Positions 27,604 through 36,555 of a DNA stretch of 64,000 bases are shown in pieces. The position numbers were made by a program, and so were the translations under genes. The DNA is taken from contig NZ_CP026538.1 of NCBI RefSeq assembly GCF_004135975.1, positions 3,534,001-3,598,000 of the forward strand, given 5' to 3'. Position 1 is the stretch's first letter, and the number at the start of each line of letters is the position of its first letter. The DNA is from Solidesulfovibrio carbinolicus (GTDB taxonomy: Bacteria; Desulfobacterota; Desulfovibrionia; Desulfovibrionales; Desulfovibrionaceae). Under the pieces are notes generated by a model. The model saw only the letters and a program-made list of their open reading frames with translations. It was not told where the DNA came from and did not search any database.

Positions 27604-28659
27604 ATGAATCCATCTCTCCCACAGCCCACGCCCGTCGCCCGGGATACAACAACGGCGCTGCGCGGCATTGCCATCCTCATTGTGCTTCTCTCGCACTTTC
27701 TGACGAATTTCATCGTCAGCCACGACAGTTTCGGACATGCGGGAAACGCGGCGGTGGCGCTTTTTTTCATCGCCAGCGGCTACGGCAATGCCTGGTCACT
27801 CGAAAAGCGCCATGCCGGCGGGAATTTTTCGTTGCGCCGGTATTATGGCGACAGATTCTTCCGCCTCTATCCGCTCTACTGGCTGGCGCTGTGCGGCATC
27901 TGGGCATCGACCAAAACCGCTCCTGATCTATGGGCGTTTTCCGCCATCAAAGCGCCCTATTGGTTTGTCAGCGCCATCATCCACTGCGCCGTTGCCGCGC
28001 CGCTGCTGTACCGCTTCCTGAGACGAGCCGGACCCTGGCGGTTTTCCCTGAGCCTTTTTGGGCTGCTCGCCGCAGCCACGGCCGGGGCCACGGCGCTTCC
28101 CGAGGACATCCGGGCCATCGTTTTGTCCAACACCATCAGCTACCGGAACATCGTTCTTGGCCACATCGGCTTTTTCGGCATCGGCATGGCCCTGGCGTTT
28201 CTTCCTGTTGCCGGCTCCCAAACCCGGCCGGCAACGGCCCCGCTTCGGGCCAAGGCCTTGGGCCTGCTGGCCCTGGCCGGCCTGCTGCCCGGACTTGTGC
28301 TGCTCGGGGGGCCCAAGGGCCAGCTTGCCGCCAGCCTCGCCGGCCTGGGCCTGGCCGCGCTTTGCACGGCTTTCACGGTCGTTTTGCTCTCCGGCAAGGC
28401 GCAACTGCCCTGGACGCGGGGGCTGGCATTTTTGGGGCGCAATTCCTACGCGCTCTATCTCTTCGAACCCAATTACTTCTGGGCCATGGCGCGTCTGGGG
28501 TTCAACCCTTGGACCAGGACCGGACTTGTCTGGTGCGCCCTGGCTGCGCCGGCCTTTCTGGTGTTCTGCCAACTGGCCGAATCCTCGGCGGCCTGGTTGT
28601 CGCGACGGCCCATGTTCCGCTTCAAGCCCGGCAGCGACGCCGCGCCAAGCACACGCTAG
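27604..28659 (+). CDS. Acyltransferase family 3 membrane protein
   Basis: 351 aa, around ten membrane helices. 'LRGIAILIVLLSHFLTNFI' near residue 20 is the hallmark first helix of acyltransferase-3 enzymes (catalytic His in the first helix), and 'RFFRLYPLYWLALCG' is the second typical motif. Family members O-acetylate or acylate sugars of lipopolysaccharide, exopolysaccharide or small metabolites at the inner membrane. The acceptor is not deducible. It stands alone. Confidence 0.88.
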   Translation: MNPSLPQPTPVARDTTTALRGIAILIVLLSHFLTNFIVSHDSFGHAGNAAVALFFIASGYGNAWSLEKRHAGGNFSLRRYYGDRFFRLYPLYWLALCGIWASTKTAPDLWAFSAIKAPYWFVSAIIHCAVAAPLLYRFLRRAGPWRFSLSLFGLLAAATAGATALPEDIRAIVLSNTISYRNIVLGHIGFFGIGMALAFLPVAGSQTRPATAPLRAKALGLLALAGLLPGLVLLGGPKGQLAASLAGLGLAALCTAFTVVLLSGKAQLPWTRGLAFLGRNSYALYLFEPNYFWAMARLGFNPWTRTGLVWCALAAPAFLVFCQLAESSAAWLSRRPMFRFKPGSDAAPSTR

Positions 28660-28778
28660 TGTTACGCCCCTAAAAACTGCGATCGGTATTTTCAGGGCGC
28701 TTTGTACAAGAAATTGCATCGGGGTCCGGTAATCCTCCCCATCGTTGCGACAGGCTCTCCCAGAGGGCAAAACAAAAC

Positions 28779-28819
28779 GCCCGCCCCGCAGGGTCCTGCG
28801 GAGCGGGCGCTCATTTTTT
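28779..28819. terminator. Terminator between acyltransferase and pheT
   Basis: A long G/C stem (GCCCGC...CCGCAGG / CCTGCGG...GCGGGC) followed by TTTTTT on the plus strand; the minus strand has TTTTGTTTT. It serves the convergent genes. Confidence 0.8.
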
Positions 28820-28943
28820 GGAGAAAGCCTCGACGTAGGGGACACCGTCCCCATCCTCCGCGGCAACGCTCACGACACGGCCGCAAGCCACGCCCCCGCG
28901 CCTTGGCGAACGCGGTCCGCCGCCGCCAGAACGAGGAAACCCG

Positions 28944-31349
28944 TTACGGCCGCGTCACCGGCAGCTTGGCCAGAACGGCGGCAACCAGCCCCTCGTGGAC
29001 CTTGTCCACTTCCTTGTCCTTGAGGGTCTTTTCCGGGTGACGGTAGGTCAGTCGGAAGGTCAGGCGGCGCTCGTCGGTTCCCTCGGGGGTAAAGGCGTCG
29101 ATCAACAGCACGTCCTCGAAGATAGCCGCCTTGGCCTCGGCGATGGCGGCCAACACGTCGCCCACGGCCACCCCGGCCGGAGCGGCCAGGGTCACGTCGC
29201 GGCGCACCGGCGGGAAGCTCGGCAGGGTCTTAAAGCCCCGCGTAACACTATCGGCCAGGGCGCGCAAAGCGTCCAGGTCGAGCTCGGCCAGCCACAGGGC
29301 ATGGCGGGCGTGGTAGGCGTCGGCCACTTCCGGCGTCACCTGGCCGATGACGCCCAGGCGCTTGCCGCCCACGGTCACCACAACCTGGGGGGCCAGCCAG
29401 GGCAGGCTGTCGTCGCGTTCGTAGACGCCGGCCGGCAGCTTGAAATGGGCAATCAGCGCCTCGACGATGCCCTTGATGTCGCCGTAGCCGGCCAGCTCGT
29501 CCTTGGGCCAGGGCCAGCCGTCGGGGTGGCGCAGGCCGTGCAGCGCAATGCCGAGCCGTCCGGCCTCCCGGGCCGAGGTCTCGGACGCGGCGTCGGCGGC
29601 GAACACCCGGGCGACCTCGAAAAGGCGCAGGTTGGCGTTACCGTGGGACAGGTTGTGGCGCACCGTGGCCAGCAGTCCCGGGGCCAGCATGGGCCGCATG
29701 ACGTTCTGGTCTTCGGACAAGGGGTTGGCCACGGACACGCGGCAGGCGGCGTCCAGGCACAGGATGTCGAGATCGGCATGGCCGACAAAGCTATAATTGA
29801 CGGCCTCGCGCAGCCCCAGGCCCACGGCAAAGGTCCGCACCCGCGACCAGAAGCCGAACTCGGACTCGGCCGGCACGTCGTCCAGGGCCTTGGACACCCG
29901 GGGCAGACGCGGCGCGATGCGGTCCAGGCCGTACACCCGCCCCACTTCCTCGATAAGATCGGCCTCGCGCTCCAGATCCAGGCGGTGGGACGGCGGGGTC
30001 ACGGCAATAACGCCCGAAGGATCGGTCTCGGACAGCTGGCAGCCAAGGCCCGTGAGCACCTTGCGGCAGAAATCCTCGGGCATGTCTTCGCCCAGCAGCA
30101 TGGTGGCCCGGGCCGGACGGAAGCCGATGCCGCGCGGAGTGAACGGCTTGGGTTCGGCCATGGCCACGCCGGGCAGGGCCGTGCCGCCGGCGGTTTCGAG
30201 CATGAGCGACACGGCGCGGTTTAAGGCATAGACCGAGCCGACCTGATCCACGCCGCGCTCGAACCGGTAGGAGGCTTCGCTGGGCAGGGCCAGACGGCGG
30301 GCGGTCTTGCGGATGGTCCCGGGACGGAACACGGCGCATTCCAGCACCACGTCGGTGCTGCCGACGGCCATCTCGCTGTTAGCCCCGCCCATGACCCCGG
30401 CCAGGGCAACGGGCTTGTCGGCGTCGCAGATGAGCAGGTCGCGGGCGGTCAATTTGCGCTCCTGGCCGTCCAGGGTGACGATGGCCTCGCCCTCGGCGGC
30501 GTTTCGCACCTTGATGACGTTGCCGGCGAGTTTGGCCCGGTCAAAGGCGTGCAGCGGCTGGCCGAGCTCAAAAAGCACGTAGTTGGTGGCGTCGACGATG
30601 TTGGAAATCGGGCGCTGGCCGATGGCGGTCAGCCGCCAGCGGATGCGGTCGGGCGAAGGAGCGACCGTGACGCCGGCAATGATCTTGGCCCGATAGACCG
30701 GGCACTGGTCCGGGTCCTCGATGTCGATGGCCAGTTCCTTGGCCGCCTCGGGGCCGGATTCGGCGTAGGCGACTTCGGGCAGGGTCAGGGGCAGGTCAAA
30801 GGCCATGGCCGTTTCCCGGGCGATGCCGAGCACGGACAGGCAGTCGGCCCGGTTGGGCGTGATGGAGACGTCCAGGACGCAGGTGTCCAGGGAAAGCGCT
30901 TCGGGCAGCGGCGTGCCGACCTTGCAGGATTCCGGCAGGACCATGATGCCCGGGCTTTTTTCCTCGGCCAGGCCCAGCTCGGATTCCGAACAGATCATGC
31001 CTTCGGAGACTTGGCCGCGAATCTTGCTTTTCTTGATGGTCAGCCCGCCCGGCAGGGAAACGCCCACCGTGGCCACGGGCACGAGCTGGCCGGCGGCCAC
31101 GTTGGCCGCGCCGCAGACGATGGGCAGGGGCGACTCGCCGCCGACGTCCACGGTGCACAAGGACAGGTGGTCGGAATCGGGATGGGCTTCCCGGGTAAGC
31201 ACCCGGCCGACGACCACGCCCATGATGGCTTCGAAGGGGTTGAAAATGTCCTCGATTTCGAGGCCGAGCATGGTCAGGCGGTCGGCCAATTCCTGGGCCG
31301 TGCCCTGATACGGGGTCAATTCGCGAAGCCAGGACAGACTGAGCAGCAT
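28944..31349 (-). CDS. pheT: Phenylalanyl-tRNA synthetase beta subunit
   Basis: 801 aa, full length for the bacterial beta subunit. An N-terminal tRNA-binding (EMAP-II-like) domain with 'VVVGRVLTREAHPDSDHLSLC', the B3/4 editing domain, B5 ('RPARATMLLGEDMPEDF'), the core and a C-terminal anticodon-binding FDX domain ending 'RLTFRLTYRHPEKTLKDKEV'. It works with PheS in an alpha2beta2 complex. Last gene of the translation cluster, 156 bases after pheS. Confidence 0.97.
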   Translation of the reverse strand: MLLSLSWLRELTPYQGTAQELADRLTMLGLEIEDIFNPFEAIMGVVVGRVLTREAHPDSDHLSLCTVDVGGESPLPIVCGAANVAAGQLVPVATVGVSLPGGLTIKKSKIRGQVSEGMICSESELGLAEEKSPGIMVLPESCKVGTPLPEALSLDTCVLDVSITPNRADCLSVLGIARETAMAFDLPLTLPEVAYAESGPEAAKELAIDIEDPDQCPVYRAKIIAGVTVAPSPDRIRWRLTAIGQRPISNIVDATNYVLFELGQPLHAFDRAKLAGNVIKVRNAAEGEAIVTLDGQERKLTARDLLICDADKPVALAGVMGGANSEMAVGSTDVVLECAVFRPGTIRKTARRLALPSEASYRFERGVDQVGSVYALNRAVSLMLETAGGTALPGVAMAEPKPFTPRGIGFRPARATMLLGEDMPEDFCRKVLTGLGCQLSETDPSGVIAVTPPSHRLDLEREADLIEEVGRVYGLDRIAPRLPRVSKALDDVPAESEFGFWSRVRTFAVGLGLREAVNYSFVGHADLDILCLDAACRVSVANPLSEDQNVMRPMLAPGLLATVRHNLSHGNANLRLFEVARVFAADAASETSAREAGRLGIALHGLRHPDGWPWPKDELAGYGDIKGIVEALIAHFKLPAGVYERDDSLPWLAPQVVVTVGGKRLGVIGQVTPEVADAYHARHALWLAELDLDALRALADSVTRGFKTLPSFPPVRRDVTLAAPAGVAVGDVLAAIAEAKAAIFEDVLLIDAFTPEGTDERRLTFRLTYRHPEKTLKDKEVDKVHEGLVAAVLAKLPVTRP

Positions 31350-31505
31350 GGTAATATGCCTCCGGCGGCCGGGGGGAAGTTGTCCCCCGCTCTTGAAAAG
31401 GGGTTCCGACGGCGCCCCGCCCTCCTCCGAAATCGCTGCCTGCGGCCGTTTGGCCTGGAGAAGGCGGGACCGGCGGAACCCCGGCGAGACAGGGAAGGCC
31501 CCTGA

Positions 31506-32549
31506 TTAAAACTGACTCAAAAAGCGGATGTCGTTTTCAAAAAACATGCGCAGATCGCCGATGCCGTACTTGAGCATGGTCACGCGCTCCACGCCCATGC
31601 CGAAGGCAAAGCCGGTGTAGCGCTCGGTGTCGTAGCCCACGGCGTCGAACACGTTGGGATCGACCATGCCGCAGCCCAGGATCTCGACGAACCCGGTGCC
31701 CTTGCACACCCGGCAGGGGCCGGCCGCAGTCGAGCCCTTGCCGCCGCACAGGACGCAGGAAATGTCCACCTCGGCGCTGGGTTCGGTGAAGGGGAAAAAG
31801 CTCGGCCGGAAGCGCACGTTGGTCTTGGGGCCGAAGATGCGGCGCACGAAAGCGGTCAGCGTGCCGCGCAGATCGGCCATGGACACGCCCTCGTCGACCA
31901 ACAGCCCCTCGATCTGGTGGAACATCGGGGTATGGGTGAGGTCGGAGTCGCGGCGGTAGACCTTGCCCGGGGCGATGACCGCGACCGGCGGCTTCCGGGC
32001 CAGCATGGTGCGGATCTGCAAGGGCGAGGTGTGGGTGCGCAGCACAATGGAGTCGGATATGTAGAGGGTGTCCTGCATGTCCCGGGCGGGGTGCTCGGGG
32101 GGCATGTTGAGGGCCTCGAAGTTGTAGTAATCGGTCTCGATCTCGGGGCCGGTGACGATAGAAAAGCCAAGCTCCTCCAGCGCCTTGCAGATCTCGGCCG
32201 TGACCAGGGTCACGGGGTGGAGGCTGCCGGCGGCCGGGGCGTAGCCCGGCACGGTGGGATCGAATCCGGCCAGGGCGACGTCCATGGCGGCCCGGTTGAG
32301 GTCGGCCAGCCGGGCGTCGTAAAGGGCGGTGAGGCGCTCCTTGACGGCGTTGGCGGCCTTGCCGGCCTCGCGGCGGGCGTCGGGATCGAGCCCCGGCAGG
32401 CGGGACATGACGGCGGCGAGCTGCCCCTTGCGGCCGAGGAATTCGACCCGGGCGGCTTCGAGCTCTTCAAGCGCCAAGGCCCGGTCGAGGCGTGCGGCGC
32501 ACGCCTCGACCAGGCCTTCGAGCTCGGCGACGAGCGAAAGTCCGGACAC
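31506..32549 (-). CDS. pheS: Phenylalanyl-tRNA synthetase alpha subunit
   Basis: 347 aa. An N-terminal coiled coil, then the class II core: motif 2 region '[21 protein letters not shown]' and motif 3 '[18 protein letters not shown]'. The GTG start follows the rplT stop codon with no spacer, and the ribosome-binding site (AAGGTGG) lies inside the end of rplT, implying coupled translation. Confidence 0.97.
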   Translation of the reverse strand: MSGLSLVAELEGLVEACAARLDRALALEELEAARVEFLGRKGQLAAVMSRLPGLDPDARREAGKAANAVKERLTALYDARLADLNRAAMDVALAGFDPTVPGYAPAAGSLHPVTLVTAEICKALEELGFSIVTGPEIETDYYNFEALNMPPEHPARDMQDTLYISDSIVLRTHTSPLQIRTMLARKPPVAVIAPGKVYRRDSDLTHTPMFHQIEGLLVDEGVSMADLRGTLTAFVRRIFGPKTNVRFRPSFFPFTEPSAEVDISCVLCGGKGSTAAGPCRVCKGTGFVEILGCGMVDPNVFDAVGYDTERYTGFAFGMGVERVTMLKYGIGDLRMFFENDIRFLSQF

Positions 32550-32903
32550 TTAGGCCACCTTGGATTTGACGAGCTCCGCCAGCTTCTGGAAGCTGTCCTT
32601 TTCGCGAACGGCCATGTCGGCCAGCACCTTGCGGTCGAGCTCAACGCCGGCGACGGTCAGCCCGTGCATGAACACGCTGTAGGACAAGCCGTTTTCGCGG
32701 GCGGCGGCGTTGATGCGCAGGATCCAGAGCTTGCGCATCTGGCGCTTGCGCTGCTTGCGGTCGCGGTAGGCGTAAACGAGCGAGCGTTCGGCGACTTCGC
32801 GTGCGGTTTCGTACAGCTTGCTGCGGGCACCGACGTAGCCCTTGGCCATCTTCAAAAATTTCTTGTGCCGCTTATGGGCGGCTTGACCGCGTTTCACGCG
32901 CAT
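32550..32903 (-). CDS. rplT: 50S ribosomal protein L20
   Basis: 117 aa from the ATG at 32903, the usual L20 length. It starts [20 protein letters not shown], with '[19 protein letters not shown]' in the globular domain. L20 is an early assembly protein on 23S rRNA and, in several bacteria, represses its own operon; an inverted repeat lies just upstream (33003-33031). Confidence 0.97.
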   Translation of the reverse strand: MRVKRGQAAHKRHKKFLKMAKGYVGARSKLYETAREVAERSLVYAYRDRKQRKRQMRKLWILRINAAARENGLSYSVFMHGLTVAGVELDRKVLADMAVREKDSFQKLAELVKSKVA

Positions 32904-33002
32904 GGGGCAGCTCCTTGAATCGTATAAACGGCCCCGTTGGGGGCCGCCTGCCGCGCCCGGCCGGCGCTCGCGCGCAGGCCAGGACAAACAGCGAGAATGT
33001 TA

Positions 33003-33031
33003 ACTTAAGCGATACGGCGGTATCGTTTAAG
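33003..33031 (-). promoter_or_regulatory. Inverted repeat between rpmI and rplT
   Basis: CTTAAGCGATAC / GTATCGTTTAAG arms of 12 bases with one mismatch and a short loop, in the 138-bp rpmI-rplT spacer. No U-run follows, so it is not a simple terminator. It could be a processing hairpin or part of an L20 feedback site. Confidence 0.5.
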
Positions 33032-33041
33032 GCCGCTCGGT

Positions 33042-33239
33042 CTAGGCGTAGGGCAGCAGGCGGCTGACGGCCTTGACGTTGGCGGAATCGACCAGGGCGC
33101 CCTGACCCAGACGACGGGTGCGTTTGGCGCTTTTCTTGGTCAGGATATGACGCAGGTTCTGGCGGCGGCGGGTGAACTTGCCGGAACCGGTCTTGCCGAA
33201 GCGCTTGGCGGCGCTGCGGTTGGTCTTCATCTTGGGCAT
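33042..33239 (-). CDS. rpmI: 50S ribosomal protein L35
   Basis: 65 aa, typical L35: 'MPKMKTNRSAAKRFGKTGSG' and a very basic middle region. An AAGGAGT site is present. It lies in the conserved infC-rpmI-rplT order. Confidence 0.97.
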   Translation of the reverse strand: MPKMKTNRSAAKRFGKTGSGKFTRRRQNLRHILTKKSAKRTRRLGQGALVDSANVKAVSRLLPYA

Positions 33240-33265
33240 GACGGACTCCTTGGTGTCGCGCCGGC

Positions 33266-33808
33266 TTACGCGGGCACGGTCGGTTTCTTGACTTGCGGGG
33301 CCAGCAGCATGGTCATCATGCGTCCCTCGGTACGAGGCTCCTGCTCCACCTTGATCAATTCGCCAAGGTCGGCAACCACGCGAGTCAGGATGGTCAGGCC
33401 GCGATCTTTATGCACGATTTCGCGTCCGCGAAAGAACACCGTGACCTTGCAGCGGTCGCCGTCCTCGATGAAGCGGCGAATGTGCTTGAGCTTGGTCTGG
33501 TAGTCGTGCTCGTCGGTCTTGGGCCGGACTTTAATTTCCTTGAGCTGAACCGTGGTCGCCTTTTTCCGGGCCTCTTGCAGCTTTTTTTGCTGCTGATACT
33601 TGAAACGCCCGAAATCCATGATCCGGCAGACGGGGGGCTCGGCATTGGGCGCGACCTCGACGAGGTCCAGGCCCTTTTCCTGGGCCATGCGCAACGCCTC
33701 GCTGGTCGGGATGATACCCACCTGCGAGCCGTCGTCGGCAATCACCCGCACCTCGCGGGCGCGGATCCGGTGATTACACCGAGGATCACTACTGGGAGCA
33801 GAAGTTAT
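33266..33808 (-). CDS. infC: Translation initiation factor IF-3, probable AUA start
   Basis: 180 aa if started at the ATA at 33808-33806. The N-terminal domain begins at '[20 protein letters not shown]', with linker and C-terminal domain ('[22 protein letters not shown]'). A GTG at 33823 is in frame but has no ribosome-binding site, while GGAGGG at 33821-33816 sits seven bases before the ATA. Rare start codons (AUU, AUC, AUA) on infC are a known feature that lets IF-3 limit its own synthesis. The gene overlaps the 3' end of thrS. Function in start-codon selection is certain; the start is inferred. Confidence 0.93.
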   Translation of the reverse strand: MTSAPSSDPRCNHRIRAREVRVIADDGSQVGIIPTSEALRMAQEKGLDLVEVAPNAEPPVCRIMDFGRFKYQQQKKLQEARKKATTVQLKEIKVRPKTDEHDYQTKLKHIRRFIEDGDRCKVTVFFRGREIVHKDRGLTILTRVVADLGELIKVEQEPRTEGRMMTMLLAPQVKKPTVPA

Positions 33809-35732
33809 AGCGCATCCCTCCACGCTTGAATGGTTCTTGGCAGTCGGCCGTGATCATGAGCGCCACTTCGTCCAGGGTCTTGACGCCAAGATTTTCCCCG
33901 GAGCGCAGGCGCACATTCAGGCCGCCGAGTTCCTTTTCCTTGTCCCCTGCCACGAGCATGTAGGGGATCTTCTCCACCTGGGCCTCGCGAACCTTGAAGC
34001 CCAGTTTCTCGTTACGATCGTCGAGTTCGACCCGGATGCCGGCCTCTTTGAGCCGGGCCTGGGCCTGTTCGGCAAATTCTTTCTGGGCGTCGGTGACGAT
34101 GAGGATACGAGCCTGCACCGGCGAAAGCCAGGTCGGCAACGCCCCGGCGGTGTGCTCGATGAGCACGCCGAGGAACCGCTCCACCGCGCCCAAAATGACG
34201 CGATGCAACATCACCGGCCGCTTGCGCTCCCCGTCAGCATCCATATAGACGAGATCGAAGCGCTCCGGCAAGGTGAAGTCGCACTGGAGCGTGGCGCATT
34301 GCCAACGGCGGTCTAAAGCATCCTTGAGCTTGATGTCAATCTTCGGCCCGTAAAACGCCCCGTCGCCTTCGTTGACTTCATAGGGCAACCCGATGGATTC
34401 CATGGCGTCGACCAGGGCCTTGGTGGCGCGGTCCCAGTCCTCGTCGGAGCCGATGGACTTCTCCGGCCGGGTGGACAGTTCGGCCTCGAAATCGAAGCCG
34501 AAAAGCCCGACCACGTCCTGCACGAAGCGCACGACGCCGGTGATTTCCTCTTGCAGCTGATCCGGGCGGCACAAAATGTGGGCGTCGTCCTGGGTGAACT
34601 GGCGCACGCGCAACAGGCCATGGAGCACGCCGGACTTCTCGTGGCGATGCACCACGCCCAGCTCGAAGTAGCGCTGGGGCAGATCGCGGTAGCTGCGCAC
34701 CCTGGATTTATAAATGAGCATGTGCGACAGGCAGTTCATGGGCTTGATGCCGTAGGCCTGCTCGTCGATCTCGGTGAAATACATGTTCTCGCGGTAGTTG
34801 TCGTAATGCCCCGACCGCTCCCAAAGCTCCCGACGCAGGATCAGCGGGCCGCGCACCAGATCATAGCCCCGGCGCAGATGCTCGCGGCGCTCGAAATCCT
34901 CAATGATGGTGCGGATCAGCTCACCCTTGGGGTGCCAGATGCACATGCCCGCGCCCACTTCCTCGGAGAAACTGAACAGGTCCAGCTGCGCGCCGAGTTT
35001 GCGGTGGTCGCGTTTTTTGGCCTCTTCGAGGTGGCGCAGATAGGTCTTGAGGTCGGCTTCGGAGGCAAAGGCCGTGCCGTAGATGCGCTGGAGCATGGGC
35101 CGCTTTTCGTCGCCGCGCCAGTAGGCTCCGGCCACGGACAAAAGCTTCACGGCCCGCACTAGACCGGTGGTCGGCACATGGGGACCGCGGCACAGGTCAG
35201 TGAACGTGCCGTGCCGATACAGGGACACGGTGTCGCCGACGATGTTCTCGTCCATGATCTCGAGCTTGTAGCTCTCGCCCTGGGCGGCGAAAAGCGCCTT
35301 AGCGTCGGCCTTGGGCACATAGGTGCAGGCAAACGGCTGATTGGCGGCAATGCTTTTTTGCATCTCCGCCTCAATGGCCTCCAGATCGTCCGGAGTAAAC
35401 GGACGCTCGTAGGCGAAATCGTAGTAGAAGCCGTTTTCGATGGCCGGGCCGATGGTGACCTGGACGGACGGAAAAAGCGTCTTGACGGCCTCGGCCATGA
35501 TGTGAGCGGCCGAGTGGCGGATGATGGACAACCCCATGGGCGAGTCGGCGGCGACAAGGGCCAGCTCATGGGCGTCTTCAGGCAGCGGAAAAGCGAGATC
35601 GCGAGGCTGCCCGTCCACCAAGCAAGCCACGGCGTTTTTCAGGCGCTTGCCGGAAACGGCACGGGAAAGGACTTGGCCGCAAGCTTCGCCGGCCGCCGCC
35701 TCCAGGGATTGATCCTCGATTGTGACCTGCAC
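33789..35732 (-). CDS. thrS: Threonyl-tRNA synthetase
   Basis: 647 aa with TGS domain, editing domain ('[16 protein letters not shown]', HxxxH), class II core ('[20 protein letters not shown]', motif 2 '[24 protein letters not shown]') and anticodon-binding domain. GTG start with GGAGAAGG in front. The conserved thrS-infC-rpmI-rplT-pheS-pheT order runs from here on the minus strand. Confidence 0.97.
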   Translation of the reverse strand: MQVTIEDQSLEAAAGEACGQVLSRAVSGKRLKNAVACLVDGQPRDLAFPLPEDAHELALVAADSPMGLSIIRHSAAHIMAEAVKTLFPSVQVTIGPAIENGFYYDFAYERPFTPDDLEAIEAEMQKSIAANQPFACTYVPKADAKALFAAQGESYKLEIMDENIVGDTVSLYRHGTFTDLCRGPHVPTTGLVRAVKLLSVAGAYWRGDEKRPMLQRIYGTAFASEADLKTYLRHLEEAKKRDHRKLGAQLDLFSFSEEVGAGMCIWHPKGELIRTIIEDFERREHLRRGYDLVRGPLILRRELWERSGHYDNYRENMYFTEIDEQAYGIKPMNCLSHMLIYKSRVRSYRDLPQRYFELGVVHRHEKSGVLHGLLRVRQFTQDDAHILCRPDQLQEEITGVVRFVQDVVGLFGFDFEAELSTRPEKSIGSDEDWDRATKALVDAMESIGLPYEVNEGDGAFYGPKIDIKLKDALDRRWQCATLQCDFTLPERFDLVYMDADGERKRPVMLHRVILGAVERFLGVLIEHTAGALPTWLSPVQARILIVTDAQKEFAEQAQARLKEAGIRVELDDRNEKLGFKVREAQVEKIPYMLVAGDKEKELGGLNVRLRSGENLGVKTLDEVALMITADCQEPFKRGGMRYNFCSQ

Positions 35733-35769
35733 GTCGCCTTCTCCGGGGGCGGTAGCCCCGTCATCATCT

Positions 35770-35795
35770 AAAAAAAAGGGAGGCCAAAGCCTCCC
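35770..35795 (-). terminator. Terminator of tRNA-Val
   Basis: A 7-bp stem GGGAGGC / GCCTCCC, loop CAAA, followed on the minus strand by eight T. It lies directly after the tRNA and before thrS. Confidence 0.88.
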
Positions 35796-35805
35796 TGGAG
35801 TTTCG

Positions 35806-35880
35806 TGGTAGGAACGGGGAGATTTGAACTCCCGACCCCTTGCGTGTCAAGCAAGTGCTCTCCCCCTGAGCTACGCTCCT
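35806..35880 (-). tRNA. tRNA-Val (GAC)
   Basis: 75 nt including the encoded CCA. Acceptor AGGAGCG pairs near-perfectly with CGTTCCT, the D arm is GCTCAGGGGGAGAGC, the anticodon arm CTTGC-TTGACAC-GCAAG gives anticodon GAC, and the T arm is GGGAGTTCAAATCTCCC. It has its own promoter and terminator. The AT-rich island begins on its 5' side. Confidence 0.95.
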
Positions 35881-35903
35881 ATTTTCATAAGCAGGGAAGG
35901 GGA

Positions 35904-35932
35904 TAACTATTCCGAAATCTTCCCCTTGTCAA
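35904..35932 (-). promoter_or_regulatory. Sigma-70 promoter of tRNA-Val
   Basis: On the minus strand: -35 TTGACA (35932-35927), a 17-bp spacer, -10 TAGTTA (35909-35904), ending 23 bases before the tRNA 5' end. Confidence 0.8.
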
Positions 35933-36131
35933 CCCCGAATTTTCCGTTTCCCAGATTTTTTCGGGGACCAACCCGTTGGCGCTTGTTGGCACCGTGTTGG
36001 CGAGGTGGGTAAGTACGGTTTCTGGCCGGGGAGGTCAAGGGGAAAGTTTGGGAAAAGTCCTGTTTGCACTTATGTTAAATTTAACTTATATCAAAACTGA
36101 CTAATGATTTCGGATTTTTCAAAGCACTACC

Positions 36132-36169
36132 CTACTTGCCCTTGGACTAAGAAAGGTGTTAACGTCTTC
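36132..36169 (+). promoter_or_regulatory. 38-bp element upstream of chemoreceptor 1, copy A
   Basis: 36 of 38 bases equal the element at 42183-42220 (key stretch CTTGCCCTTGGACT, then AAAGGTGTTAACGTC). Both precede chemoreceptor start sites and sequence on either side is unrelated, so it is probably a promoter or regulator site. It does not fit a clear sigma-70, sigma-28 or sigma-54 consensus. Confidence 0.6.
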
Positions 36170-36282
36170 CCATCGGTTGACACACTCTCGCAAATGCAAC
36201 AATCATAACTTTACCCATATACTATTTTTAACAGTGGAAGATCTTGCAACTTCAAGCAACCCCACAAGACAAAGGAAAAGTC

Positions 36283-36345
36283 ATGAAATTCAGCGACATG
36301 CGCATCTGGACAAAGCTCTTGAAGCGCCGGTTCTGGTTGGTTTAG
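36283..36345 (+). pseudogene. 5' remnant of a chemoreceptor gene
   Basis: ATG at 36283 behind AAGGA encodes 20 residues (MKFSDMRIWTKLLKRRFWLV) and a stop. The beginning looks like the cytoplasmic N terminus of a chemoreceptor before TM1. It lies between the 38-bp element and the intact receptor at 36556. A recombination probably replaced one receptor with another. Confidence 0.5.
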
Positions 36346-36555
36346 CGGCAGATTATCTCAATGCAACAGCTTTCCTAGCAGATTGTAGATGGACCGTCCA
36401 CAACCGGAACCCGATCAGGCCACCCTCAAGAATTGATTGGTCCGAAAAAACCCGGCAGGTCAAAGCTGAAAATTTTCATATACAAAACCGGATTGCTGTC
36501 ACATGTGAGATGGAGTCCAGGTGGACGACCCTAAAATACGAACTCACATCAGCGA

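Noticed and set aside
410-33700. Many long antisense and overlapping open frames in the GC-rich part (for example 7112-8974 minus, 21922-24459 plus, 28995-30224 plus)
   Set aside because: They lie opposite or out of frame with well-supported genes, have low-complexity Gly/Arg/Ala-rich or His-rich translations and no ribosome-binding sites; high GC makes such frames open by chance.
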